Shown piece after piece: positions 1 through 11,215 of a DNA stretch of 64,000 nucleotides. Numbering within the stretch: position 1 is the stretch's first letter; each line of letters starts with the position of its first letter. The notes beneath the pieces were generated by a model, which did not search any database, was not told where the DNA came from, and saw only the letters and a list, made by a program, of their open reading frames with translations. A program made the position numbers and the translations under genes. This DNA is from Sipunculus nudus (taxonomy: Eukaryota > Annelida > Sipuncula > Golfingiida > Sipunculidae): contig CM049316.1 of assembly GCA_026874595.1 (NCBI GenBank), forward strand, positions 55,749,676 through 55,813,675, given 5' to 3'.

Positions 1-122
1 TTGTGTGTACATGTAAAGTGAAATCTCACTAACACGACCAGCAAATGTGGTCATCTTAGTTTGGGTGGTAATAACAGTGGGGTGGTCTTTAGGTGGGATT
101 TCACTGCATGTTTGTAAACATA

Positions 123-124
<2 letters not shown>

Positions 125-167
<43 letters not shown>
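125..167. repeat. (TA)n microsatellite
   Basis: Uninterrupted TA dinucleotide run of about 40 bp. It lies in what is probably the last intron of the plus-strand gene whose final exon follows at 243. Confidence 0.9.
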
Positions 168-169
<2 letters not shown>

Positions 170-242
170 TTATGAATGTTAGTATGATTGTATAGGAGTT
201 AGATACTGGAACAATTAATGATGTAATGTTTAATTTTTTCAG

Positions 243-320
243 AGAATAGCAAGACAGAAAGCCAGTATAGCAAAGGCCAGAGCGAATATGAAACGACGGC
301 AAGCAGCTGAATCATCCTAG
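243..320 (+). CDS. Probable last coding exon of a plus-strand gene (C-terminus only)
   Basis: A pyrimidine tract ending in AG at 241-242 looks like a splice acceptor. If the exon starts at 243, the frame gives 25 residues rich in Lys, Arg and Ala (RIARQKASIAKAR, then NMKRRQAAESS) and a TAG at 318-320. The basic, Ala-rich tail looks like a helical nuclear or RNA-binding C-terminus, but I do not recognise the protein. A second acceptor two bases later (exon from 245) opens a different frame ending in TGA around 310, so the frame is not certain. The rest of the gene is to the left of the window. Possible poly(A) signals follow at 480 (ATTAAA) and 991 (AATAAA). Confidence 0.45.
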   Translation, partial: RIARQKASIAKARANMKRRQAAESS

Positions 321-1016
321 CCAATGTTTTAAGGACAGATTAATTTAGTCTGTAAATAGATCATAATGCTATGGGCTGATATGACCTTGCAAGTTTTTGT
401 TCTTGCTATGTACTGAGGGGTGTAGCCCCCCCCCCCCCCCCCTTCTCCCACACCTCATCCTCCCAAGATTTCACTAAAGATTAAATTTTCTATAAAACAA
501 TCATGAAATTTCTGTAACTGGTATCCAGAGTTTGGTGATTTATTTCTACATTTCATTAGGTTTGATTCTGCAAGTATATTTTTTATTTGTTCATCTTGTA
601 CAATGGATGAAACATTAGTATGCTACACCACTGGTACATTATAACTTGTAAAGGTGCCAACTGTAAACTAAATACAAAGTTGTCTTTGCTGTCATTGTAT
701 GTCCAGTTATAAACACTTGTGAATCAGACCTACCCTGTTTCATTCCATACATGGTTCAGATATAATACAAAGGTTAGATATCTGATCATCTTAGAGAACA
801 CCTTACACATTGTGGTGCCTGAGCAACATCTATTTGAAATTGACAGCATGTCACAAAACTAAAACAGTCACATGTTTAAGTATTTGTGTCAATTATTGTT
901 TTCATGTGTCTGCACTTGTGATGTCACCTAGAGAATTATGTATCACTGTTTGGAAATTAAAATGATAACATGTTTATAATATGTTAACATAATAAAGCAA
1001 TACAGTTTTCTGTAAT
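321..1016 (+). other. Probable 3' untranslated region of the upstream plus-strand gene
   Basis: No coding signal on either strand. ATTAAA occurs at 480-485 and AATAAA at 991-996, so the transcript could end about 500 or 1015. A poly-C run lies near 426-442. The assignment depends on the exon call at 243-320. Confidence 0.35.
991..996 (+). terminator. AATAAA polyadenylation signal candidate
   Basis: Canonical AATAAA hexamer in AT-rich sequence downstream of the TAG at 318-320. It is one of two candidates; ATTAAA at 480-485 is the other. Confidence 0.3.
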
Positions 1017-1198
1017 CTATACTCATGATTATCTTTAAAAAAACATAATCGAGGCTTGCATAATTGCATGAATTCATATCCTAAAATTCTATTACATATT
1101 TAGCAATTACAATCAATCTATGAAGTTTGTTTAGTTACCAAAAGACTGGATCATTTTCATCACTTGTCCATGATCTGTAATTATGATCTGTAATTGTA

Positions 1199-3181
1199 TC
1201 CGCCAAAACAGAGTTTTGCGGATACTATGTTTTCAGCTGGTCGCCGCCGCCGCCGCCGCGGCGTAGGTGTCCGGAGAATCCTCCGTAACCGCTGGGCGGA
1301 ATTTTCCGAAACCCGGGATTATGTTCGGGTCACATGTGAACTGCTGCGCCCCGATTTTGTTTTGACCTCTGACCTTTCCTCTGCGCTCTGCGTCCGTTTG
1401 TGCGTCTGTTTCCACACATAAACCCACATATCTCGGGAACCGTTTGACCAATCAGGAAAATTTTTTTGCACAAATGTAGCCCTCAGAGAGCTTTATAACA
1501 TACACCAAAAATGGTGGCGCCACCTGCAACCATGTTTGCACAGTGTCCATCTGTTCGTCTGCCTTGGGTTAAAATCACTCATATCTCTGCAGTGACTTGA
1601 CTAATTCACCTGAAATTCGGCATGCGCAAACATCCTGGATAGCTTTTCTGATTTTATGACAGGTGGCGCCACCTACATTCACGTTGACGCTGCAGACATC
1701 CAAGCTCATATCTCCGGAACCGTTTGACCGATCAGGAAAATTCTTTTGCACAAATGTAGCCCTTGGAGAGCTTTATAACATATACCAAAATGGTGGCGCC
1801 ACCTGCAACCATGTTTGCACAGTGTCCATCTGTTCGTCTGCCTTGGGTTAAAATCACTCATATCTCTGCAGTGACTTGACTAATTCACCTGAAATTTGGC
1901 ATGCGTATACATCCTGGATAGCTTATCTGATTTTATGACAGGTGGCGCCACCTACATTCACGTTTACGCTGCAGACATCCAAGCTCATATCTCAGGAACC
2001 GTTTGACCGATCAGGAAAATTCTTTTGCACAAATGTAGCCCTTGGAGAGCTTTATAACATACACCAAAAATGGTGCCGCTACCTGCAACCATGTTTGTAC
2101 AGTGTCCATCTGTTTGTCTGCCTTGGGTTAAAATCACTCATATCTCTGCAGTGACTTGACTAATTCACCTGAAATTTGGCATGCGTATACATCCTGGATA
2201 GCTTTTCTGATTTTATGACAGGTGGCGCCACCTACATTCATGTTTACGCTGCAGACATCCAAGCTCATATCTCAGGAACCGTTTGATTGATCAGGAAAAT
2301 TTTTTTGCACAAATGTAGCCCTTGGAGAGCTTTATAACATACACAAAAAATGGTGGCGCCACCTGCAACCATGTTTGCACGGTGTCCAGCTGTTTGTCTG
2401 CCTTGGGTTAAAATCACTCATATCTCTGCAGTGGTTTGACTAATTCACCTGAAATTCTGCATGCTTATACATCCTGGATAGCTTTTCTGATTTTATGACA
2501 GGTGGCGCCACCTACAATCAAGTTTACGCTGCAGACATCCAAGCTCATATCTAGGGAACCGTTTGACCAATTGGGCCAAAATTTTGCATGTGTATAGTTC
2601 TCACAAAGCTCTTTATCATACGCTAAACTGGTGGCGCCACCTGCAACCCTTTTTTGCACAGCGTCCATCTGTTTGTCTGCCAAGGGCAAAAATCACTCAT
2701 ATACAATATAGTGGTTTGACTTATCTGCCTTAAATTTTGCATATGTATACAACTTGGACGGCTTTCTGGATTTTTTGGTAGGTAGCGCAACCTACATACA
2801 CAATTTGGCTGCAGACATCCAAGCTCATATCTAGGGAACCGTTTGACCAATTGGGCCAAAATTTTGCATGTGTATAGTTCTCACAAAGCTCTTTATCATA
2901 CGCTAAACTGGTGGCGCCACCTGCAACCCTTTTTTGCACAGCGTCCATCTGTTTGTCTGCCAAGGGCAAAAATCACTCATATACAATATAGTGGTTTGAC
3001 TTATCTGCCTTAAATTTTGCATATGTATACAACTTGGACGGCTTTCTGGATTTTTTGGTAGGTAGCGCAACCTACATACACAATTTGGCTGCAGACATCC
3101 ATGCTGATATGCAACACTTCACCCGTTCCACTCTGATTTAGGCGGATACAAGTAGTCGCTTGTTGACTACCCGTATTCTAG
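1199..3181 (+). mobile_element. Non-autonomous Helitron/Helentron-like element 1, filled with tandem repeats
   Basis: The 5' end begins with TC directly after A (A at 1198, TCCGCC from 1199). The 3' end is CTAG at 3178-3181 followed by T. A hairpin with stem GTAGTC/GACTAC (3152-3157 and 3165-3170) lies eight bases before the CTAG. TATCCGCC near the start is inverted as GGCGGATA at 3141-3148, which is a subterminal inverted repeat. These are the structural marks of Helitron-class elements that insert between A and T. The interior is a tandem array of about 280-bp units. There is no transposase or helicase reading frame, so it is non-autonomous. Near-identical copies of an AT-rich motif of about 22 bp sit on both sides of the insertion; Helitrons do not usually duplicate their target, so this may be a pre-existing local repeat. 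Confidence 0.7.
1411..3110 (+). repeat. Tandem array, unit about 280 bp, two GGTGGCGCCACC-type palindromes per unit
   Basis: About six units. GGTGGCGCCACCTACA recurs near 1663, 1942, 2221 and 2501, and as a degenerate form near 2780 and 3060. A second palindrome followed by TGCAACC falls about halfway between. Each unit also carries CTGCAGACATCCAAGCTC and GGAACCGTTTGACC. The last two units are almost identical to each other, which points to recent duplication. Confidence 0.9.
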
Positions 3182-3672
3182 TTATTATCTGTAATTATGA
3201 TCTGTGATTTTATAAACTTCAACTCTCCAGGCAATCAGAATAGTGTAAGTTTATTTATATTCACTAAAACTCAGTATTAAATGTGATCTTTGAGTAGGTC
3301 TTTCTTCAGTTAAAGGGTTTAGTAACAGACTAAGTTATTTTCAAAAAGTATATACAGAAAAAAATGTTTGTAATTAATCTTGTATTGCAGTATTATTTAT
3401 TTGAATGCTGCTGTTACATGATGAGTATTTAAAGTTCATCTTAAGCATTACATCTAAATTTTTTAAGGCTTGGGCTGTAGTGGGGGCTGATTGGGATGGT
3501 GATATATCAGCACTCACTATCTGGTAGCCACTGCTATGTTTTGTCAGAAAAAAATGACCTGAAAACCTTGTTAATTCTGTTGACATTTTAAGAGGATATT
3601 CTACAAAGTCATCATCAGAATATATGTGTGGTTCATTTTACAAGTAAGCATTTTTGTACAATCATTATTGTA

Positions 3673-5035
3673 TCCCCAGATAAAGTCGGGATACCATGGT
3701 TTAAGGACGGTCATGCCACTGCCGCCGCCGCAGAGATTTCGTTTGGATGCGATAACTCAAAAAATATTTTACAGATCTTTACCAAACTTGACATGTGCAT
3801 AGATGTTGGTGAGAGGACAAAGCCTTTTTAAAATGGGTTCATGACCTTTTCTAGGAGAGTGACCTTGGCCTTGAATAGGTCCATTTTGGGGGGAAATCAC
3901 ACAAATTCTTAAATATCTCAAGAAATCTTGCATGGATTGATCCAAAAATCAAGTTGACTGAAGATCTTGGTTGTCATGTACCAGAACTGGTGGCGCCACC
4001 TTTTATCCTTTTGTGGTTTTTGTGCCGTTTAATATCCCCATAATTGCCACTTAAAAGTACTGTGAGCTTTTTAAGTCAAAAACTTATAGACAGATTTCTT
4101 TCATATTATGCATATACATAGACATGGGTTATGGAAAGATGTTTATTTAAATTGGGGTCATGACCTTTTGTATGAGAGTGGCCTTGACCTTGAATAATGC
4201 CATTTATGGTGGAAATCACACAAAATCATGAATATCTCAATAAGGGATGCATGGATTGGTCCAAAAATCAAATTGACTGAAGATCTTGGATGGCTTTGTC
4301 TTCTGCGGAAGACAGGTGGTGCCACCTTTTGTCCTTTTCATGTTTTCGGGCCTTTAAATACCCCATCATTGCCACTTGACAGTACTGTGAGCATTATAAA
4401 TCAAAAACTAATTCACAGATTTCTTTCATATTATGGATATACATAGACATGGAATATGGGATGATGTATATTTAAATTGGGGTCATGACCTTTCATATGA
4501 GAGTGGCCTTGGCCTTGAATAATGCCATATATGGTGAAAATCTCACAAAATCATAAATATCTCGACAAGGGATGCATGGATTTGTCCAAAAATCAAATTG
4601 ACTGAAGATCTTGGATAGCTTTGTCTTCTGCAGAAGACAGGTGGCGCCACCTTCTGTTATTTTCTTGTTTTCACACCTTTTAAAACCCTATCACTGCAAT
4701 TGACAGTACTATGAGCATTATGACTCAAAAACTAATGGACAGATTTCTTTCATATTATGCATATACATAGACATAGGTTATGGGATGATGTATATTTAAA
4801 TTTGGGTCATGATCTTTCACATGAAAGTGACCTTGACCTTGAATAATGCAATATATGGTTGAAATCACACAAAATCATAAATATCTCAATAAGAAATGGA
4901 TTGAAGAAACCATAGTGGCTTGCAAAGTGACAGTATATGCTACTGTAGATGTGGGGGGGGGGGTTATTCTTAAAGGGGGGGGGGGATTAATTGTCTGGGG
5001 ATACTATGGCACCTGTGGTGGGTAGAAATATCTAG
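3673..5035 (+). mobile_element. Non-autonomous Helitron/Helentron-like element 2
   Basis: The element starts A|TCCCCAGA at 3672/3673 and ends TCTAG|TTATT with CTAG at 5032-5035. The start is matched by an inverted TCTGGGGATA near 4994-5003. A hairpin (CACC-TGT-GGTG, about 5010-5020) precedes the CTAG. The 3' junction, TCTAGTTATT, is the same as in element 1 although the interior is different. It carries a trinucleotide GCC run near 3720, as element 1 does near 1245. Confidence 0.65.
3840..4880 (+). repeat. Tandem array, unit about 330 bp, inside Helentron-like element 2
   Basis: About three units. Recurrent landmarks are GGTCATGACC, GACCTTGAATAATGCCA, TTGACTGAAGATCTTGG, GGTGGCGCCACC or GGTGGTGCCACC, and ACAGATTTCTTTCATATTATG. 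Copies begin near 3840, 4148, 4480 and 4803. A G-rich homopolymer stretch (about 4951-4985) follows. Confidence 0.85.
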
Positions 5036-6590
5036 TTATTAACTGCATTAGCATACTTTTATTTGAGGTGTTTACAACTGAATATTAGGATCAGTCTCAT
5101 GAACAATGTAAATCCTATAGCATTAATACTATTAGTTGATAGGTGAAGAATAAAGTATGATTTTATATATATGTTGAGTGTAGAATTGTTGATGAAAATT
5201 AGGTGTTGTGTATGGAAGTAACATCAAGCCCTAATAAGTGCAAACGCACATGTTTATCTAAGCTCCTCCACCAGGCTTTATGGATGACATACTTTAAACT
5301 TCTATTTTTTTTAGCTCAGTTGACAATAAATGATCTAAGCTGTAGTTATGGTCCATTGTCCTTTGTATGTCTGTCTATCTGTTTTTTTCATCAGTCCCTC
5401 CATTAGACAGGCATGTTTTGAAACCAGTAGACCCAACAATCCGAAATTAGGCATACAATTAGATGTCCCCAAGACCTCCCACCAAACCGAAAAATCAGTC
5501 ACTGGGACTTCATTCCTTTGAGAAATAAAGGAATAACCTCAATTTTCCATAAAAACCTATTATCACACTCCAGTACTGCCTAATATAAAACCACTCATCT
5601 GTTTTTCTTCATATTTACCAGGGGTATTCCCCTGTATAGTTCATATGTACATGCCAGAAATAAGTTCAGTATTACGTATAAATTTATAAAAGTTATGGAC
5701 CCAAACATAATGCACTTTGTAAAAAATCAGGAAAGATATTTACTCACTTAACATGATCATTGTTGAAGCTATAGAATTTTTTTTTCACAGATATAACTTT
5801 ATTTATTCAAGATACAATTGTATGCCAAAAAGTGGATCAGAATTTTTTTAATTATTTAAGTTATTAGCATAAATATAAAATCAGTACCTTAAATTTTGCT
5901 CAGCTTTAATCATGGCATGTTTTCTTCCTTTAATAATACGATGTTAAATGACCAGATTAGCAATAATTGTTGTTGACATTTAGAATTGTGAATCAACTTA
6001 AATATTCAGATATATATGTTATACTGTAAATGTAGTAAAATTTATAAACTTGAGAAAAAATGATGTAATAAAAAAAGGTTTTTTTGCAAACATTTGTTCA
6101 TTATTTTCCTGTCTCAGCAGAATGGGAATTAAAGTGATTTGCTTTGTTTTTCCATCCCTCTGCCTTTTTTAGGCCTTTTTGTACGGGGTCATCAGTGCCT
6201 GTATCACACTGAGGGCTACAAAAAACTTCTTCTCTGAAACCATATGGCCAAAATGTTTAATATCGCACATAAATGATCCTAGTGTAGTGCTTTCTGAAGT
6301 TTGTTCAAATGGTCTCTTTTAAGTGACTTTTGGCCAAGTTATAGGAAGCTAAATGTAGTCATATGCCATAACAGCCTATTTTAGCTCAGTAGCTACAAAG
6401 ATCTTCTTCTCAAAAATCACTGGGCCAAATTCTTAAATCACACACATTTATTATCCTCAGATGTTGATAATTCAAGTTTGTTCAAATGGTTTTGGTTCAG
6501 TGCTTTTTGGCTGAGTTACGGGAAGCTGAACTTAGCCAGTTTGCTGTATCTTCCTATATGAGATATAAACCTGCGAAACGTTTTTCGACT
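5036..6590. other. Intergenic, no feature supported
   Basis: AT-rich sequence with scattered short open frames that lack splice or codon-usage support. Two degenerate copies of a motif around CTCAAAAATCACTGGGCCAAA-like text near 6230 and 6415 hint at another old tandem repeat of about 180 bp. Confidence 0.5.
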
Positions 6591-6596
6591 GATGCC

Positions 6597-6786
6597 TACG
6601 GAGCCCCGTTGGGGACATGAGTAAAAAAATATTTATCTCAGTTAGTAAGTCGAGCGCACAAGTTAGTAAGTCGTGCGCACAAGTTAGTAAGTCGTGCGCA
6701 CAAGTTAGTAAGTCGTGCACACAAGTTAGTAAGTCGTGCGCACGAGATAAATATTTTTTTACTCATGTCCATTACGGGGCTCCGTA
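6597..6786. mobile_element. MITE with 43-bp terminal inverted repeats and internal 21-bp tandem repeat
   Basis: The ends are TACGGAGCCCCGT and ACGGGGCTCCGTA. The inverted repeat continues inward for about 43 bp through GGACATGAGTAAAAAAATA and TTATCTC, with about three mismatches. The 6-bp target duplication GATGCC is present on both sides (6591-6596 and 6787-6792). The centre is about five copies of a 21-bp unit built on GTTAGTAAGTCGTGCGCAC. No coding capacity. The family is not known to me; the TIR and a 6-bp duplication indicate cut-and-paste transposition. Confidence 0.85.
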
Positions 6787-6792
6787 GATGCC

Positions 6793-7380
6793 ACTGAAGC
6801 CAGTTTGTTAAATATTTTACAAGAATAATCCCTACAATAATTCTTATAATAATTGTCATTAATGGTTCCACATGAATGATTTTTAGCTGAATTATGGAGC
6901 TTGAAGTGAGCCATTTTACCATATATGTTAGCTGTGTGATGCTGTTACATCTAGCCTGGCACCAGTTTATCAGCATCTATTACATCATGCCACTAGACAT
7001 TTAGATTTCAGGTTAGCTTTGGTTAATATTGACAAGAAAGTTTATTTTTAAATATTTTAATAAATTTAGATTTATAATGCAAGTTATTCTTCATACAAGG
7101 CAATGTTTCAATTATGGATATTTAGCTCTCTGTGGCTATATAAAGACAACTGTACGTGTATTATAAATTTTTGGTATCCCTACTCAACTTAATTCAAGAA
7201 TTTGCCATCAATGAGATATATCTGTATTTTAATTTTGCATTCAGTATGTATCCTTAATAATTTTACATATATTCCTGATTTCTTTTTTTATATAAAAAGT
7301 CAGCTGAAAAGCATTTTGTATTTGGAAAATAAATTTCAAAGTTATTTCAAGTAGGGACCACTTTTGTATACAGATGGCAG
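6793..7380. other. Intergenic, no feature supported
   Basis: AT-rich sequence. I see no gene, RNA or clear repeat. Confidence 0.5.
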
Positions 7381-7383
7381 CAC

Positions 7384-8034
7384 TTGGTTTACCATTGCCA
7401 GATTGCCAGTGCCTTATTGTTGGCCATAAGCCAAGATGATGTCAGCTCTATAAATAGTTTTGTCACAGTGCCAGGATTGGAAGAAGTGCAGCCAGGTATA
7501 GGTCAAGAGTTCAATCAGTGCAGAAGCCGCATTCTATTTATAGCTTTTGCAGACTGCTCACTGCATCATATTTGGCACCAAAGTTCAGCCTGAATCTGTT
7601 TATAGTTTTGGCAGACTGCAAGCTGTGTCAGATTATGCAACAGGTCAAGAGTTCACTCAGTGCAGCCAGGTACAGGTCAAAAGTTCACTCAGTCTAGCAA
7701 GGTGCAGGTCAAGAATTTACTCAGTGCAGTAGCTTGAGGCAGCAATTTGTCACAGGTCACTCAGGGGCAACTGCCTTACTCACCTAAGCCTTGTCAGCCC
7801 AGTGCATCAAACTCTGGGGAAGTTTGATGCTTTGGACCGATATTTTGACCTGTCTATGCGTCTTTGATGGTATTCTCATTTACAAGACAGGTGGTGCCAC
7901 CTACAATAATTTTTGCGCAGTGTATGCCCGTGCTTATTTCACAGTAGGAGTTTGACATATCAGTCTGACAATGGGCATATGTATATATCTCTTTGTTGTA
8001 TATAAGACTGGTGGTGCCAGCTACAATCATTGTA
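7384..8034 (+). repeat. Left part of an old interspersed repeat (copy 1), interrupted by an insertion
   Basis: Shares text with 11995-12860: TTCACTCAGTGCAGCCAGG, GGTCAAGAGTTCACTCAGTG, AGCAATTTGT, and a series of CAAGACTGGTGGTGCCACC-like modules. It stops at the TGTATCCGCC end of the inserted element at 8035. The right part of the same repeat resumes at about 11030. Confidence 0.75.
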
Positions 8035-11000
8035 TCCGCCAAAACACAGTTTTGAGGATACTATGTTTTCAGTCGAATGCCGACGCTGCCGCCATTGCCA
8101 CATAGGTTTCCGGAGAACTCCTCCATAACCACTGGGCAGAATTTTTTAAAATTCGGAACTATAATCGGTCACATGGGCTCTGCTGCGCCCTCATTTTTGA
8201 TTGACCTCTGACCTTTCCTCTCTGCCCAGCATCCATTTGTGCGTCTGTTTCCACACATAAACCCACATATCTCAGGAACCGTTTGACCGATAAGGCTAAA
8301 GATTTTGCACAAATGTAGCCCTTGAAAAGCTTTATAACATACACGCCTTTATAACGCCATTTACAACCATTTTTGCACAGCGTCCATCTGTTCATCTGCC
8401 TTGGGGTAAAAACACTCATATCTCGGCAGTGGTTTGACTTATCCACCTGAAATTTTGAAGGTTTATACATCATTGACAGCTTTCTAGTTTTATGACAGGT
8501 GGTGCTACCTACTTTCACGTTTAAGCTGCAGACATCCAAGCTCATATCTCGGGAACCTTTTGACCAGTTGGGCCAAAATTTTGCATGTGTATAGATATCC
8601 CATAGCTCCTTATCATATGCAAAACTGGTGGCGCCACCTGCAACCATATTTGCACAGTCCCACCTGTTCATCCGCTTTGGGATAAAATCACTCATATCTT
8701 GGCAGTGGTTTTACTTATCCACCTGAAATTTTGCAGGTTTATACATCTCAGATAGCTTTCTGGATTTTGTGGCAGGTGGCGCCACCTACATTTATGTATA
8801 CGCTGCAGACATTCAGGCTTGTATATCAGGAAAGGTTTGACATATCCCCCTGAAGTTTTGCATGTGTATAGATCTCACACAGCTCTTAATCATACACAAA
8901 ATTGGTGGTGCCACCTGCCACCATTTTTGCACAGTGTCCGTCTGTTTGTGTTCCGTGGGCTAAAATCACTCATATCTCAGTAGTGGTTTGACATATCTGC
9001 CTAAAATTTTGCATGTTTATACATCTTGGATAGCTTTCTGGATTTTTTTGGCAGGTGGCGCCACCTACATTTTTGTATACGCTGCAGACATTCAGGCTTA
9101 TATATCAGGACTGGTTTGACATATCCCCCTGAAGTTTTGCATGTGGATAGATCTCACACAGCTCTTAATCATACACAAAATTGATGGAGCCACCTGCCAC
9201 CATTTTTGCACAGCGTCCGTCTGTTTGTCTGCCGTGGGCTAAAATCACTCATATCTCAGTAGTGGTGTGACTTATCTGCCTAAAATTTTGTATGTTTATA
9301 CATCTTGGATAGCTTTCTCGATTTCGTGGCAGGTGGCGCCACCTATATTTATGTATACGCTTCAGACATTCAGGCTTATATATCAGGACTGGTTTGACAT
9401 ATCCCCCTGAAGTTTTGCATGTGTATAGATCTCACACAGCTCTTAATCATACACAAAATTGGTGGTGCCACCTGCCACCATTTTTGCACAGTGTCCGTCT
9501 GTTTGTGTTCCGTGGGCTAAAATCACTCATATCTCAGTAGTGGTTTGACTTATCTGCCTAAAATTTTGCATGTTTATACATCTTGGATAGCTTTCTGGAT
9601 TTTTTTGGCAGGTGGCGCCACCTACATTTTTGTATACGCTGCAGACATTCAGGCTTATATATCAGGACTGGTTTGACATATCCCCCTGAAGTTTTGCATG
9701 TGGATAGATCTCACACAGCTCTTAATCATACACAAAATTGATGGAGCCACCTGCCACCATTTTTGCACAGCGTCCGTCTGTTTGTCTGCCGTGGGCTAAA
9801 ATCACTCATATCTCAGTAGTGGTGTGACTTATCTGCCTAAAATTTTGTATGTTTATACATCTTGGATAGCTTTCTCGATTTCGTGGCAGGTGGCGCCACC
9901 TATATTTATGTATACGCTTCAGACATTCAGGCTTATATATCAGGACTGGTTTGACATATCCCCCTGAAGTTTTGCATGTGTATAGATCTCACACAGCTCT
10001 TAATCATACACAAAATTGGTGGTGCCACCTGCCACCATTTTTGCACAGTGTCCGTCTGTTTGTGTTCCGTGGGCTAAAATCACTCATATCTCAGTAGTGG
10101 TTTGACTTATCTGCCTAAAATTTTGCATGTTTATACATCTTGGATAGCTTTCTGGATTTTTTTGGCAGGTGGCGCCACCTACATTTTTGTATACGCTGCA
10201 GACATTCAGGCTTATATATCAGGACTGGTTTGACCTATCCCCCTGAAGTTTTGCATGTGTATAGATCTCACACAGCTCTTAATCATACACAAAATTGGTG
10301 GCGCCACCTGCCACCATTTTTGCACAGCGTCCGTCTGTTTGTCTGCCGTGGGCTAAAATCACTCATATCTCAGTAGTGGTGTGACTTATCTGCCTAAAAT
10401 TTTGTATGTTTATACATCTTGGATAGCTTTCTCGATTTTGTGGCAGGTGGCGCCACCTATATTTATGTATACGCTGCAGACATTCAGGCTTATTTATCAG
10501 GACTGGTTTGACATATCCCCCTGAAGTTTTGCATGTGTATAGATCTCACATATCTCTTAATCATACACAAAATTGGTGGCGCCACCTGCCACCATTTTTG
10601 CACAGCGTCCGTCTGTTTGTCTGCCGTGGGCTAAGATCACTCATATCTCAGTAGTGGTGTGACTTATCTGCCTAAAATTTTACATGTTTATACATCTTGG
10701 AGAGCTTTCTCGATTTTGTGGCAGGTGGCGCCACCTATATTTATGTATACGCTGCAGACATCCAGGCTTATTTATCAGGACTGGTTTGACATATCCCCCT
10801 GAAGTTTTGCATGTGTTTAGATCTCACACAGCTCTTAATCATACACAAAATTGGTGGAGCCACCTGCCACCATTTTTGCACAGCGTCCGTCTGTTTGTCT
10901 GCCGTGGGCTAAAATCACTCATATCTCAGTAGTGGTGTGACTTATCTGCCTAAAATTTTGCATGTTTATACATCTTGGAGAGCTTTCTCGATTTTGTGGT
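8035..11000 (+). mobile_element. Helentron-like element 3, nested in an older repeat, with higher-order tandem array
   Basis: The left end, A|TCCGCCAAAACA from 8035, matches the left end of element 1. The interior is the same tandem family: about 278-bp units, each with two GGTGGCGCCACC-type palindromes. Between about 8880 and 10040 the units form an alternating dimer: GGTGGTGCCACCTGCCACC occurs at 8904, 9461 and 10018, exactly 557 bp apart each time, with nearly identical sequence between. The 3' end (GGCGGATACA, hairpin, CTAG) seen in element 1 is missing, so this copy is 3'-truncated or rearranged. There is no coding capacity. Confidence 0.65.
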
Positions 11001-11215
11001 AGATGTCGCAACCTTCTTACACATTTCGGCTGCACCCATGCCAGAATTGCAGCAGTGATGTTTGTCTAATTGATACTTGTTCTAAGTGTTTAGTACTTGC
11101 ATTGTTCATATACATGTTACACATGTTCTTGAAAAGTAATGGTCCGGCATTGAAGCATTATACCTGGTGTAATCTCATTGCACAGGTTCACATTAGGCCT
11201 GTAGGCCTTGTTTGA
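11001..11215 (+). repeat. Right part of the old interspersed repeat (copy 1)
   Basis: Matches 12850-13040: CACCCATGCCAG, GCAGTGA, CTTGCATTGT, ATATACATGT, ACACATGTTCT, GCATTATACCTGGTGTA, AGGCCTGTAGGCCTT. Together with 7384-8034 it frames the insertion at 8035-11000. Confidence 0.75.

Noticed and set aside
1199-3181. CRISPR-like or prokaryotic repeat array
   Set aside because: Units of about 280 bp with spliced eukaryotic genes nearby and transposon-type ends; no short repeat/unique spacer pattern.
8159-8695. Minus-strand open frame of 178 codons
   Set aside because: It lies in the tandem-repeat array of element 3; similar frames recur in every related unit (for example 2465-2969) and follow the repeat, not a conserved protein.
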